Part shown: piece after piece, positions 6,710 through 14,317 of the stretch | How positions within the stretch are numbered: the stretch's first letter is position 1 | How the letters are laid out: every line of letters starts with the position of its first letter | Origin: JAJTHC01 sp044358835 | GTDB taxonomy: Bacteria > Cyanobacteriota > Vampirovibrionia > Vampirovibrionales > JAJTHC01 | Direction: 5' to 3' | Assembly (NCBI GenBank): GCA_044358835.1 | Contig: JBIKNF010000026.1 | Span: 1 to 16,766 of the forward strand | DNA length: 16,766 bases | Notes under the pieces: generated by a model | Seen by the model: the letters and a program-made list of their open reading frames with translations, nothing else | What the model was told of the DNA's origin: nothing | Database searches by the model: none | Position numbers and translations under genes: made by a program

Positions 6710-8032
6710 ATGTTAGACATGAAGGAAGCCAAGCTTGTCATCCACGGTCAACACCCTTTAAACGGGCGTATTCGTGTTTCAGGGGCCAAAAACTCCGTGC
6801 TAAAGCTTATGGCAGCGGCCTTAATTTCTGAAGAACAAACCATTATTCGCAATGTGCCGGCTTTGACGGATGTGTCAGTCATGGCCAAAGTGTTAAACAG
6901 TTTAGGCCGTCAAGTGGAAATTATTGGCGATCAATGCGTCATTCAAGCCGGTGGCATCACGCAAACGGAAGCCCCCTACACGTTGGTGTCTCAAATGCGA
7001 GCGAGTTTTAATGTGCTAGGGGCCTTAGTGGGCCGTTACCGCACGGCCAAAGTCCCCTTACCAGGCGGTTGTTCCATCGGTAAACGCGGGGTGGATATCC
7101 ACATTAAGGGCTTGCAAGCCTTGGGCGTAGATATTCATGTGGAACATGGCATTGTGTATGCCGAAGCCCCACAGCTCAAAGGGGGGCATTTCACGCTGGA
7201 TATGCCCAGCGTGGGGGCGACTGAAAACGTGTTGTTGGCTTCTGTATTGGCCACAGGCACCACGGTGCTAAGCAATGTGGCGCAAGAACCTGAAATTCAA
7301 GATTTGGTGGGCTTTTTAAATGCCATGGGCTGTAAAATAGACGGCGCAGGCAGTTCTGAACTGGTGATTGAAGGGGTAAAATCAAGTGATTTAAAGCCTG
7401 TAGACTATACCGTCATGCCAGATCGCATTGAATGCGCCAGCTTCATGGCTTGCGTCCTTTCTTCGGGAGGAGATGTATTGGTGGAACAAGCACGCCCGCG
7501 TCATATGACGGCTGTTTTGACCAAGTTTCGAGAAATGGGGGCCTATGTAGAAGTGGTGGGAGATTCCGCCTTGCGTGTGATTCGCAAACCTTCTCAACGG
7601 CTTAAATCCACTGATGTAATGACCAACTTTTACCCCGGTTTCCCTACCGATTTACAATCGCCGATGATGGCCCTGATGTCTCAAGCCCACGGCGTGAGCA
7701 TGATGTCTGAAACCATCTACGAAAATCGCTTTAAACATGTGGGTGAACTCAATCGCATGGGTGCAAACATCCAAGTCAAGGGTGATGTCGCTATTGTTAA
7801 TGGAGTGGCTTGCCTTTCAGGCGCTAGCGTCAAAAGCCATGACTTACGCGCAGGCATGGCCATGGTCATTGCAGGATTGGGCGCCGAAGGCTATTCAAGT
7901 ATTTATCATTTACGGCACTTGGATCGCGGCTATGAATGCTTGCACGAAAAATTGCTGGCCATTGGGGCTCATATAAAACGTGTACCTTTAACTGAAACCG
8001 AAGCCGAACAGCTCTTGGATACTCTATACTAG
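6710..8032 (+). CDS. murA: UDP-N-acetylglucosamine 1-carboxyvinyltransferase
   Basis: MurA transfers enolpyruvate from phosphoenolpyruvate to UDP-GlcNAc, the first committed step of peptidoglycan synthesis, in the cytoplasm. With the ATG at 6710 the protein has 440 residues. The SGAKNS motif places the conserved active-site Lys at position 27, and LPGGCSIG places the catalytic Cys at 121, corresponding to Lys22 and Cys115 of the E. coli enzyme. The Cys means it should be fosfomycin-sensitive in principle, unlike Asp variants. FPTDLQ carries the conserved Asp, and DLRAG the conserved Arg near the C-terminus. The frame stays open upstream to a GTG at 6659, with another ATG at 6686; I prefer 6710 because homology begins just after it and GAGAAAG lies 8 bases upstream. 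It probably leads the unit running to 10169. Confidence 0.96.
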   Translation: MLDMKEAKLVIHGQHPLNGRIRVSGAKNSVLKLMAAALISEEQTIIRNVPALTDVSVMAKVLNSLGRQVEIIGDQCVIQAGGITQTEAPYTLVSQMRASFNVLGALVGRYRTAKVPLPGGCSIGKRGVDIHIKGLQALGVDIHVEHGIVYAEAPQLKGGHFTLDMPSVGATENVLLASVLATGTTVLSNVAQEPEIQDLVGFLNAMGCKIDGAGSSELVIEGVKSSDLKPVDYTVMPDRIECASFMACVLSSGGDVLVEQARPRHMTAVLTKFREMGAYVEVVGDSALRVIRKPSQRLKSTDVMTNFYPGFPTDLQSPMMALMSQAHGVSMMSETIYENRFKHVGELNRMGANIQVKGDVAIVNGVACLSGASVKSHDLRAGMAMVIAGLGAEGYSSIYHLRHLDRGYECLHEKLLAIGAHIKRVPLTETEAEQLLDTLY

Positions 8033-8078
8033 CAGTATCCACGCTGTCAGTTTGCTGTAATCAATAGGGACAAGCCCC

Positions 8079-8645
8079 ATGATGAACACCCCCGCTTCAC
8101 CTGAACCTTCTTCCCAACAAGTTAGACGCTGGTACGACACAGACCCCGTCTTGCTTGAAGTGCTTAATTTTATGGAATTGGCCCCCAAGCAAGCGGAACG
8201 CTACGCCAGAAATTTAATTGCGGGCGTTGAAAAAAATGCCCCCGCCAAAGCCTTACAGGATGTTTACGCGTCTTTTGAAAACCCTAATCGTCCCAAAAAT
8301 CGTTGGTACGATGAAAACCCCACCCTGTTTAAAGCCATTGAACTGTTGAAGATGATGCCTCCGGAAACGCAGCGGCTGGCGGCTATGCAGTTCATTGAAG
8401 CCACCAAATCGGACCCCATTACCTACGCGATTTTAAAAGAAAGCTTTGCGGTGTCTGAATTAGATTTGTCCTACCTTGATGAAGATTATGATGAAGCCAC
8501 CTTGTATGTGCCGTATCAAGCCAGTGCTGAAGAGCCTCCCCCCACCAAAGCCACGGCCAATAACCCCTCGCTTTTGGGGGATGCCATAAGTAGCCACACG
8601 AACATTCAACATAACGAAAAAGCCAACGATTTGGGAAAGCCCTAA
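8079..8645 (+). CDS. Unrecognised protein with duplicated RWYD module
   Basis: This 188-residue soluble protein has unknown function. It contains an internal duplication. Residues 17-66 start with RRWYDTDPVLLEVL and residues 75-123 with NRWYDENPTLFKAI; each continues as two or three predicted helices with a central P(K/E)xxxR and ends in a xSF motif. A Pro-, Ala- and acid-rich tail of about 60 residues looks disordered. No signal peptide or membrane segment is seen. AGGGA lies 10 bases before the first of two ATG codons. It sits 46 bases after murA and 2 bases before the DUF309 gene, so it is probably part of the same transcript. I recall short RWYD..P proteins in other bacteria but cannot name a function. 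Confidence 0.8.
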   Translation: MMNTPASPEPSSQQVRRWYDTDPVLLEVLNFMELAPKQAERYARNLIAGVEKNAPAKALQDVYASFENPNRPKNRWYDENPTLFKAIELLKMMPPETQRLAAMQFIEATKSDPITYAILKESFAVSELDLSYLDEDYDEATLYVPYQASAEEPPPTKATANNPSLLGDAISSHTNIQHNEKANDLGKP

Positions 8646-8647
8646 GC

Positions 8648-9070
8648 ATGCAGACGCTCAGGAGTAAGCGTCACTTGAGCATGCCCCATTTTGTGCAGAA
8701 GGACGTTTCTGAAGGCTTTAGGCTTTTTGAAATGGGGCGTTTTTGGCAAAGCCATGAAGCATGGGAAGAGGCGTGGAAGTCCTTACCTCGTAGTCATCAA
8801 AAGATTTTCGTGCAAGTCTTAATTCAATTGGCGGCGTGCATGGTCTTGCTTCAAGACGGCAGAACCAACGGCTTCAACCGCAAGCGTCAGCAGGTGCAAG
8901 AAAAGTTGGTGGGTTTTGAGCAAGTGGGCATCGCCTCGATTCACGGCATCGCCCTAGATGTCTTAATTCAGTATGTTTTTGAACTCGAAACACTTACCCC
9001 TAAATGGGTAGCGACCCAGTTGTTTCGATCGACTTCTTTCCACAAAAAGGAGCCGTCTTCTCATGCTTAA
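8648..9070 (+). CDS. DUF309 family protein
   Basis: This 140-residue helical protein belongs to the uncharacterised DUF309 family. The signature FEMGRFWQSHEAWEEAW (His36, Glu37, Trp39, Glu40) is followed by the second conserved block VQVLIQLAACMVLLQDG and a GFNRKR segment. The conserved His/Glu pair could bind a metal or a small ligand, but no activity is established. The gene starts 2 bases after the preceding stop, with GGGAAAG about 9 bases before the ATG; an internal ATG at 8681 is a less likely start. Its end overlaps the TPR gene by 8 bases, so translation is probably coupled. DUF309 genes are common in Cyanobacteria and Firmicutes, in line with the proposed lineage. Confidence 0.85.
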   Translation: MQTLRSKRHLSMPHFVQKDVSEGFRLFEMGRFWQSHEAWEEAWKSLPRSHQKIFVQVLIQLAACMVLLQDGRTNGFNRKRQQVQEKLVGFEQVGIASIHGIALDVLIQYVFELETLTPKWVATQLFRSTSFHKKEPSSHA

Positions 9071-10169
9071 GGGACTTTTTAAATTCATCATTTTCATGGG
9101 CGGCTGTTTGTTGCTGCTGATGCTGGGCTTGTATTGGGGAGAAATAAAAACACGCTTACAACAATATCACGCCTTGAATGACATTCAAAACGCCTTTCAA
9201 AAGAACCATCCCAAAGAAGCGAAGGCCTTGCTGGAACAAGCCGTTCAGCGCTTTCCGCAAGAACCGATCTTTCACCTGAAATTGGCACATTACTTGCATC
9301 AAACCAAACAGTGGCACGCCGCCAAAGCGCAGTATGAAGCAGGCTTGACTCAAAATCCGACCGCTTATGAATACCAGTACAACTACGCGCGACTCCTCAT
9401 CCAGCTGCGAAACGTCAACGGCGCCATTGAAATCTATCGCACCATCCTCAATCAAAACCCTCACCACCTAGGGGCGTTGGTAGATTTGGCGGGCGTGTAT
9501 CGTTTTGCGGGCAACCGTGCCGATGCCTTGGGCTTTCGCGAAGAACGCCTGCCCTTGTGGAATTGGTCTCGATATTATTATAGTCTCGCGTTGAGCCAAA
9601 ACCCTGAAATCGTGAGAGCATGGTATGGACTCGCCGAAGTCTTACAACGAGACGGGCAGTTCAAGGCGGCTTCAGCAGGGTATTGCCAAGTCATCCGCCG
9701 TATGCCGAACTACCCGCTGGCGTGGTTTAACTTGGGCTTAAGCCAGTGGTATGAAGGGCATGAAGAAAATGGCTTAAAACTCATGAACTGGGCCGTGCAA
9801 AGCGATGATGCCAGTCCTTACCAAGGGCTTGCAAGCGAGTTTAACACCATTCATGCCTTACGCCAAACCTATTTTTTAGTGCATAAAAAACCATTGCCCA
9901 TGACCCATTTCCCCGATGCATGGATCGACAAGTTGAACGACCCCCACCCCAAAGCACCCTTTGTGGATGCCGACTTCCCCGAACCGTTGTTAGACGCTTG
10001 CCATGGTTGGGTGCAACCCGAATTGGATGTAAAGCGCCCCACGTTGACGGCCATTTCAAGTACGCGTCTTTCACTGGCCTTAGAAGCCAAGTACACGCCA
10101 TTGCCTGAAGGGGGAAAGAAGCCTGTTGGACAAGGGGAGCAAGAGTCGAGCTTCAACCTGCCTCTGTAG
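9063..10169 (+). CDS. Membrane-anchored tetratricopeptide-repeat protein
   Basis: This 368-residue protein starts with an uncleaved-looking membrane anchor (residues 6-25) followed by tandem TPR helices across about residues 35-255. Clear repeats include A..LLEQAVQRFPQEP, A..QYEAGLTQNP, AIEIYRTILNQNPHHLGAL and A..GYCQVIRRMPNYPLAWFNLG. The TPR solenoid probably faces the periplasm and binds partner proteins. The last ~110 residues are Pro-rich without repeats and may be disordered. AAGGAG lies 10 bases before the ATG, inside the overlapping DUF309 gene. It is the last gene of the murA-led unit, so a role in envelope assembly is conceivable, but this rests on position alone. Confidence 0.88.
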   Translation: MLKGLFKFIIFMGGCLLLLMLGLYWGEIKTRLQQYHALNDIQNAFQKNHPKEAKALLEQAVQRFPQEPIFHLKLAHYLHQTKQWHAAKAQYEAGLTQNPTAYEYQYNYARLLIQLRNVNGAIEIYRTILNQNPHHLGALVDLAGVYRFAGNRADALGFREERLPLWNWSRYYYSLALSQNPEIVRAWYGLAEVLQRDGQFKAASAGYCQVIRRMPNYPLAWFNLGLSQWYEGHEENGLKLMNWAVQSDDASPYQGLASEFNTIHALRQTYFLVHKKPLPMTHFPDAWIDKLNDPHPKAPFVDADFPEPLLDACHGWVQPELDVKRPTLTAISSTRLSLALEAKYTPLPEGGKKPVGQGEQESSFNLPL

Positions 10170-10178
10170 GGCTTTTTT
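10157..10178 (+). terminator. Weak Rho-independent terminator at the end of the TPR gene
   Basis: CCTGC (10157-10161), loop CTCT and GTAGG (10166-10170) pair as a 5-bp stem with one G-T wobble, followed by GC and six T. It overlaps the TAG stop codon at 10167-10169. The stem is short, so efficiency is doubtful. Confidence 0.4.
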
Positions 10179-10248
10179 GTGATGCTGATTGTAGCCACAA
10201 ACTGTCATAGGAAGCGAAGTTGTACAATTTTACAGCTTTTATGGAAAA

Positions 10249-12474
10249 TTAATCCAACAATGAATCCACACGAGGGTACATATTTTCTTGAATATGTTTT
10301 ATCATTTGCGAACGTTCGGCTTGAGTTAAAGAGATACCTGCATTTTTGGAGTAGGCCTCAACAAAGTCTTCCACCATTTTACCTTCACTGGCTAAAAACT
10401 GTTGGGCAAGAGGGGTATTTTGCCCTTTTAACCCAGCTTTAAATTGTGATAAGCTACTCGCAAAGGTTCCAAATTTTTCAGTGGCACGTGAAACGGCCTG
10501 TTTATTAAGTCCTACGCTGTCAGGAATTACCTTTAAAGCACTTCCTAAATCTAAGGTGTTGTATAGCACATCAAAAACCTCTAAGGGTTCTTCAAAAAGT
10601 TTTGCTAAAACTAGGGTTTCCATCGCTTTTTCAGACAACTTTCTTTGATCTGCTAATTTTTTTAATTCATTGGGAACTAGCAACTTTCTTAGGGCTTGAT
10701 GCGCTTTTTCATCAAACTCAATAGGAATTACTTGATATCTTGTCACGCCAGAATCCATATCGGTGATTGCTTGACGATATGTTCTTTTTACCCCCCTCAA
10801 TGTTTCAATCACCAAGCCTGCAAAATCATTCATGGCTTGAATGGGGACATAACGATGTTCAGCCACATCAATCACTTTACCATTATTAAAAATGTTACCA
10901 CTATGGGCATCTGTACTAACGGCATTACTGGCTTGACGTAATAAAACATTATGTGCATGTTCCGTCATAAAACGCTCATATGTTTTTTTAGCTTCTTGAT
11001 CGCCTGCCAAGTATTTTTGATATAAATCAGCTAAGTTTTGTCCTGATATTTTATCCATAATCACGACACCATACTCATCATTATTATATTTAGACTTAAA
11101 ATTTTGAGACAAGTAAGGTTTGGGTGGATTATATTTAGGGTCGGCTCCAATCCATCTGGCCGCTTCTTCGATTCGATTCAAACCTAACGATTCATTGTCA
11201 AAATGAGACCCTTGTAAAATATCATGAGCAGAATTGACTCCCGCCTTAAAGGCTTTTTCTCTCATTTGTTTAGGAGTTAATTTGGCGCCCCCGCCGTTTA
11301 ACTTACCCAGTGTTTCATTAAGACTGATTTGAATTAAGTAATTTACCTGCCCTAAGAAATCTAAATTGTCTGCTGCTCGATTTGCCAAAGCATCAGGTCG
11401 TTGAAATTTAAAAGCTTTACTATTTTTGTGATCAAGTCCCACAATAGCAGTAGAAGCTTCTAATAATTCTAAGTCATCAAATTTCACCTCTACCAAGGGA
11501 GAAGAAGGGTTTTGAGCTTTAAACGCTTTTAACGCGTGTCCATACAAATCCTCATAGTGAAGTTTCGTCTTCCCTTCTAATTGTACAGGCTTACTTTGCA
11601 TACTAGCAAACGTATTGTACATTTTTTGCACAAAAGGCACCCAATTTTTAAAACGTTCAATAGACTTTTTTTGTTCTGGCGACCATGTTGTTAAACCAGA
11701 GGCTTCAATGCTTTTAAGGGCTTCTGATGCAGTCAACAAACCCTTTAGTGCATCGGCAATACTTTGCCCTGCTTTTTTAGTAACCGTACCGCCTCGTTCA
11801 AAAATTTGATGAATAGGATTTAAATTGATACCCTTTAAAATTTTTTCAACTTGTTTAATATTCCCTGTTCCTGCTGCAACTATTATAGCAGAAATATCCT
11901 TAGTTAAACCAAAGGATTCTTTAAGTCCTTTAAAGCTCATAAGATATTGTAAAATCTTCTTTTTATTTTCAATTGGAAGGGAACGAAGCATATTGAGAAA
12001 TGCTTTTAGATTCCCTAGTTTATCTCCCTCTTTAAAAACTGGGACTTTAAATTCTTCAGGAATACGAATAGGTTTACCTTCTTGCATCTGTTTGAACATA
12101 CGCTGTAAATCATCAGGTTTTATGACCTTCGATAAATTAGAAGGCTTTTGCAAAAACCAATGTCGAAACACCCCCATCCCGATTAACGGTAACCCCACAA
12201 TAGTGGTAGCTCCCACAATAAGAGGGGTTAAAATCATCCATTTCCAAGGATTAAAGGGTGTCTTTTCTTTTGGCTTGATACTTTGCTTCTGCTTGCTTTG
12301 AAAAGCTTGACCGACAAATTTGTCCGCCACCAAAGGGGGCTGTACTTGCGTTGAGTAGTTGTTTTCTAACGGCCTCACTCCCTTGGTATTTAATGTGTTT
12401 TCTTGAGTTTTAGTTATTTGTGGATTTTGTGAAAAGTCTAATCGATTATTAAAATCAGGGTTCGTGGCGTTCAT
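10249..12474 (-). CDS. Large membrane protein with a diverged UbiB/ABC1-type kinase-like domain
   Basis: The protein has 741 residues from the ATG at 12474. A polar, Gln/Pro-rich N-terminus precedes one or two hydrophobic stretches (about residues 77-107), a helical region, and what looks like an atypical ABC1/ADCK/UbiB kinase fold. Visible hallmarks, in order: KKAGQ (Lys234-Gln237), the KxGQ motif diagnostic of the family; AFKFQRP, with candidate invariant Lys356, matching VAVKVQRP; an E-rich helix near 436; VVIMDKISGQNL, a hinge-like strand; STDAHSGNIF (Asp522, Asn527), matching HADPHPGN; and KVIDVAE (Asp536) in place of DFG. UbiB proteins support quinone or lipid metabolism as ATPases. The C-terminal 180 residues are unassigned. 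I chose 12474 over the upstream ATG at 12528 because AAGG lies 8 bases before it and the promoter candidate begins at 12528. The gene is noticeably more AT-rich than its neighbours. The fold assignment is motif-based. Confidence 0.75.
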   Translation of the reverse strand: MNATNPDFNNRLDFSQNPQITKTQENTLNTKGVRPLENNYSTQVQPPLVADKFVGQAFQSKQKQSIKPKEKTPFNPWKWMILTPLIVGATTIVGLPLIGMGVFRHWFLQKPSNLSKVIKPDDLQRMFKQMQEGKPIRIPEEFKVPVFKEGDKLGNLKAFLNMLRSLPIENKKKILQYLMSFKGLKESFGLTKDISAIIVAAGTGNIKQVEKILKGINLNPIHQIFERGGTVTKKAGQSIADALKGLLTASEALKSIEASGLTTWSPEQKKSIERFKNWVPFVQKMYNTFASMQSKPVQLEGKTKLHYEDLYGHALKAFKAQNPSSPLVEVKFDDLELLEASTAIVGLDHKNSKAFKFQRPDALANRAADNLDFLGQVNYLIQISLNETLGKLNGGGAKLTPKQMREKAFKAGVNSAHDILQGSHFDNESLGLNRIEEAARWIGADPKYNPPKPYLSQNFKSKYNNDEYGVVIMDKISGQNLADLYQKYLAGDQEAKKTYERFMTEHAHNVLLRQASNAVSTDAHSGNIFNNGKVIDVAEHRYVPIQAMNDFAGLVIETLRGVKRTYRQAITDMDSGVTRYQVIPIEFDEKAHQALRKLLVPNELKKLADQRKLSEKAMETLVLAKLFEEPLEVFDVLYNTLDLGSALKVIPDSVGLNKQAVSRATEKFGTFASSLSQFKAGLKGQNTPLAQQFLASEGKMVEDFVEAYSKNAGISLTQAERSQMIKHIQENMYPRVDSLLD

Positions 12475-12498
12475 GTGAAAATCCTTGCAAAAGTTAAA

Positions 12499-12528
12499 AA
12501 TATAATGGCTTAATAGCACTAAACCCAA
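12499..12528 (-). promoter_or_regulatory. Promoter candidate for the UbiB-like gene
   Basis: On the minus strand TTGGGT (12523-12528) and TATATT (12499-12504) are separated by 18 bases. Initiation would fall about 18 bases before the ATG at 12474, just including the ribosome binding site. This supports 12474 over the longer reading frame. Confidence 0.45.
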
Positions 12529-12714
12529 AGCGTTTAAGAAAATGCTAAAACCATCCCACTTTGTTTTTGTTTTAATGCTTCTAGTCTCTTCCTAAAACGT
12601 GGGAAAGTAAAGACACTTTCACCAAAGGGCTTTCGCAGAGATCTCTATATTAAGAAGGTGTAAAGAAAGACTAAGGTTCCACGCAAAAGGCTTTTATTTT
12701 GGACGTTTCATTTG

Positions 12715-12720
12715 TACAAT
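12715..12720 (+). promoter_or_regulatory. Possible -10 element for the aminotransferase operon
   Basis: TACAAT, preceded by TTG, lies 17 bases before the first possible start codon. No convincing -35 is seen. TGTACAATA also occurs before the S41 protease gene (243-251), suggesting a shared promoter type. Confidence 0.35.
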
Positions 12721-12737
12721 AAACCCATATCGTCAAA

Positions 12738-13895
12738 ATGAAAGCCCTCACCATGTCCAATCGTCCCACGCAACTCAACGTCCCCATCATGCGACTCGAT
12801 CGTCAATACGCCGCCTTGCAAGCCGAATTTGAAACCGCCGCGTTAACCGTCATGCGCTCAGGCATCTATATTTTGGGCGACAACGTCAAAGCCCTTGAAG
12901 CGGAACTCGCCGAACGCACCGAATCAGGCTTTGGTATTGGCGTGGCTAACGGCACCGATAGCCTCTATCTCGCCTTACGCGCCTTAAACGTCGGCGTTGG
13001 CGATGAAGTCATCACCACGCCAATGAGCTATATCGCTACTTCTGAAGCCATTGTGCGAGCAGGAGCGACCCCTGTTTTTGTCGATATTGTGGATGATGCC
13101 ACCTATCTCATGGATGTTTCTGCCGTTGAGAAAGCCATTACACCGAAAACAAAGGCGATTATTCCTGTGCATTTGTACGGTCAAGCCGTCAACATGGATG
13201 CTTTGATGTCCCTTGCCAAGGCGCACCATCTGGCGGTTGTGGAAGATTGTGCGCAAGCCGTCGATGCCACGTGGAAGGGCAAGCCCGTCGGGGGCTTTGG
13301 CGACATGGGGAGCTTTAGCTTCTTTCCCACCAAAAACCTTGGGGCGTTTGGCGATGGGGGCCTATTGACGACCTCTTCCGCCGAAAAAGCCCAGCTCTTG
13401 CGACAATTGCGGGTGCATGGGCAGACTTCCACTTATGATCACGCCCATGAAGGCATGAACAGCCGTTTAGACGAGCTTCAAGCCGCTTTGGTGCGTGTGA
13501 AAGTGCCTCACTTGGCCTCGTGGGGGGACGCTCGTCAACGCATCGCCCAGCGATACACAGACGCCTTGCAAGCCCTTTCTGTTTTGGAATTGCCTCGCAC
13601 GCAAGCAGAAGCAGGTCACGTGTTTCATCAGTACACCGTGGCACTCAAGGCGGAGGCTGGTTTGGATCGGGATGCGGTGGTGGCTCGCCTGCAAGAGCTT
13701 GGCGTGGGTGTGCGGGTTTACTACCCGATTCCCTTGCATTTACAAGGCATGCACCACGATTTAGGCTACAGCGCAGGGGCGTTTCCTGTGGCGGAAAAGG
13801 CGTGCGAAAACGTCTTTAGCTTGCCTATTTTCCCTGAATTAAGCGATGATGAGCAAAGCTACGTGATTGAAACCCTGAAAAAGGTCTTGTCTTAG
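12738..13895 (+). CDS. DegT/DnrJ/EryC1/StrS-family PLP-dependent sugar aminotransferase
   Basis: This 385-residue aminotransferase uses pyridoxal phosphate to convert keto groups of nucleotide sugars to amino groups, generally for surface polysaccharide. From the first ATG, the Schiff-base lysine is Lys199 in SFFPTKNLGAFGDGG. The VEDCAQAVDA motif around residues 172-181 supplies the Asp that contacts the cofactor nitrogen. NGTDSLYLALRAL binds the phosphate region, and HVFHQYTV and GVRVYYPIPLH are typical C-terminal blocks. The length fits the family. The ATG at 12753 is an alternative start and has better spacing from the possible -10. No sugar-nucleotide genes lie nearby, so the substrate is unknown. 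The stop overlaps the next start by one base (TAGTG), and pdxJ, a gene for PLP synthesis, follows in the same unit. Confidence 0.92.
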   Translation: MKALTMSNRPTQLNVPIMRLDRQYAALQAEFETAALTVMRSGIYILGDNVKALEAELAERTESGFGIGVANGTDSLYLALRALNVGVGDEVITTPMSYIATSEAIVRAGATPVFVDIVDDATYLMDVSAVEKAITPKTKAIIPVHLYGQAVNMDALMSLAKAHHLAVVEDCAQAVDATWKGKPVGGFGDMGSFSFFPTKNLGAFGDGGLLTTSSAEKAQLLRQLRVHGQTSTYDHAHEGMNSRLDELQAALVRVKVPHLASWGDARQRIAQRYTDALQALSVLELPRTQAEAGHVFHQYTVALKAEAGLDRDAVVARLQELGVGVRVYYPIPLHLQGMHHDLGYSAGAFPVAEKACENVFSLPIFPELSDDEQSYVIETLKKVLS

Positions 13896-14317
13896 TGGAA
13901 AACTTTAAAAAACTAGCATATATTTTTCTTAACTACCTTTGTACAGGTTTGTTTTTTGCAACCCTATGGTATTTTATTCCTCCATCTCATACTCTAATAC
14001 AGATTGCATTTGGCTTTAGCACTGGCGTTTTGTGGGCATTTTGGTTTTCTTCTGATTTTGGGGATAATGAAGACCCTCATTTCGTCAAAAACTGCCTAAT
14101 TCATATATTGATTTCAAGCTCTTTAATCGGTTTTATGATCGCTTTAGCGGACTATTTGACTTACCATAATTGGCAAGCCAGCTTAACGAGCTTCTTCATA
14201 ATGACTTTAGTGTATATCATTATTGAAATTATATTGATTGCGGGCGTTAAATTTTTTAAAGCCCTTTGGACTAAATTTAAACCGAATCGTGAAAAGGAAG
14301 AATCCGATGCCTCTTAG
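13895..14317 (+). CDS. Small four-helix membrane protein of unknown function
   Basis: This 140-residue hydrophobic protein has about four membrane-spanning segments (residues 7-28, 33-52, 66-88 and 96-118). A short acidic loop, DFGDNEDPHF, lies between the second and third, and the charged C-terminal tail is Lys- then Glu-rich. I do not recognise the family. The start is GTG, overlapping the aminotransferase stop by one base, with AAGG about 10 bases upstream; its end overlaps pdxJ by 11 bases. This packing indicates coupled translation within one operon. It is markedly more AT-rich than the genes on either side, partly because codons for hydrophobic residues are T-rich. Confidence 0.8.
   Translation: MENFKKLAYIFLNYLCTGLFFATLWYFIPPSHTLIQIAFGFSTGVLWAFWFSSDFGDNEDPHFVKNCLIHILISSSLIGFMIALADYLTYHNWQASLTSFFIMTLVYIIIEIILIAGVKFFKALWTKFKPNREKEESDAS

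Noticed and set aside
12475..12528. 18-residue N-terminal extension of the UbiB-like protein
   Set aside because: No ribosome binding site precedes it, and it overlaps the likely promoter.
14238..14306. N-terminal extension of pdxJ
   Set aside because: The extension overlaps the upstream membrane-protein gene and lies outside the conserved family. The ATG at 14307 has a proper ribosome binding site.
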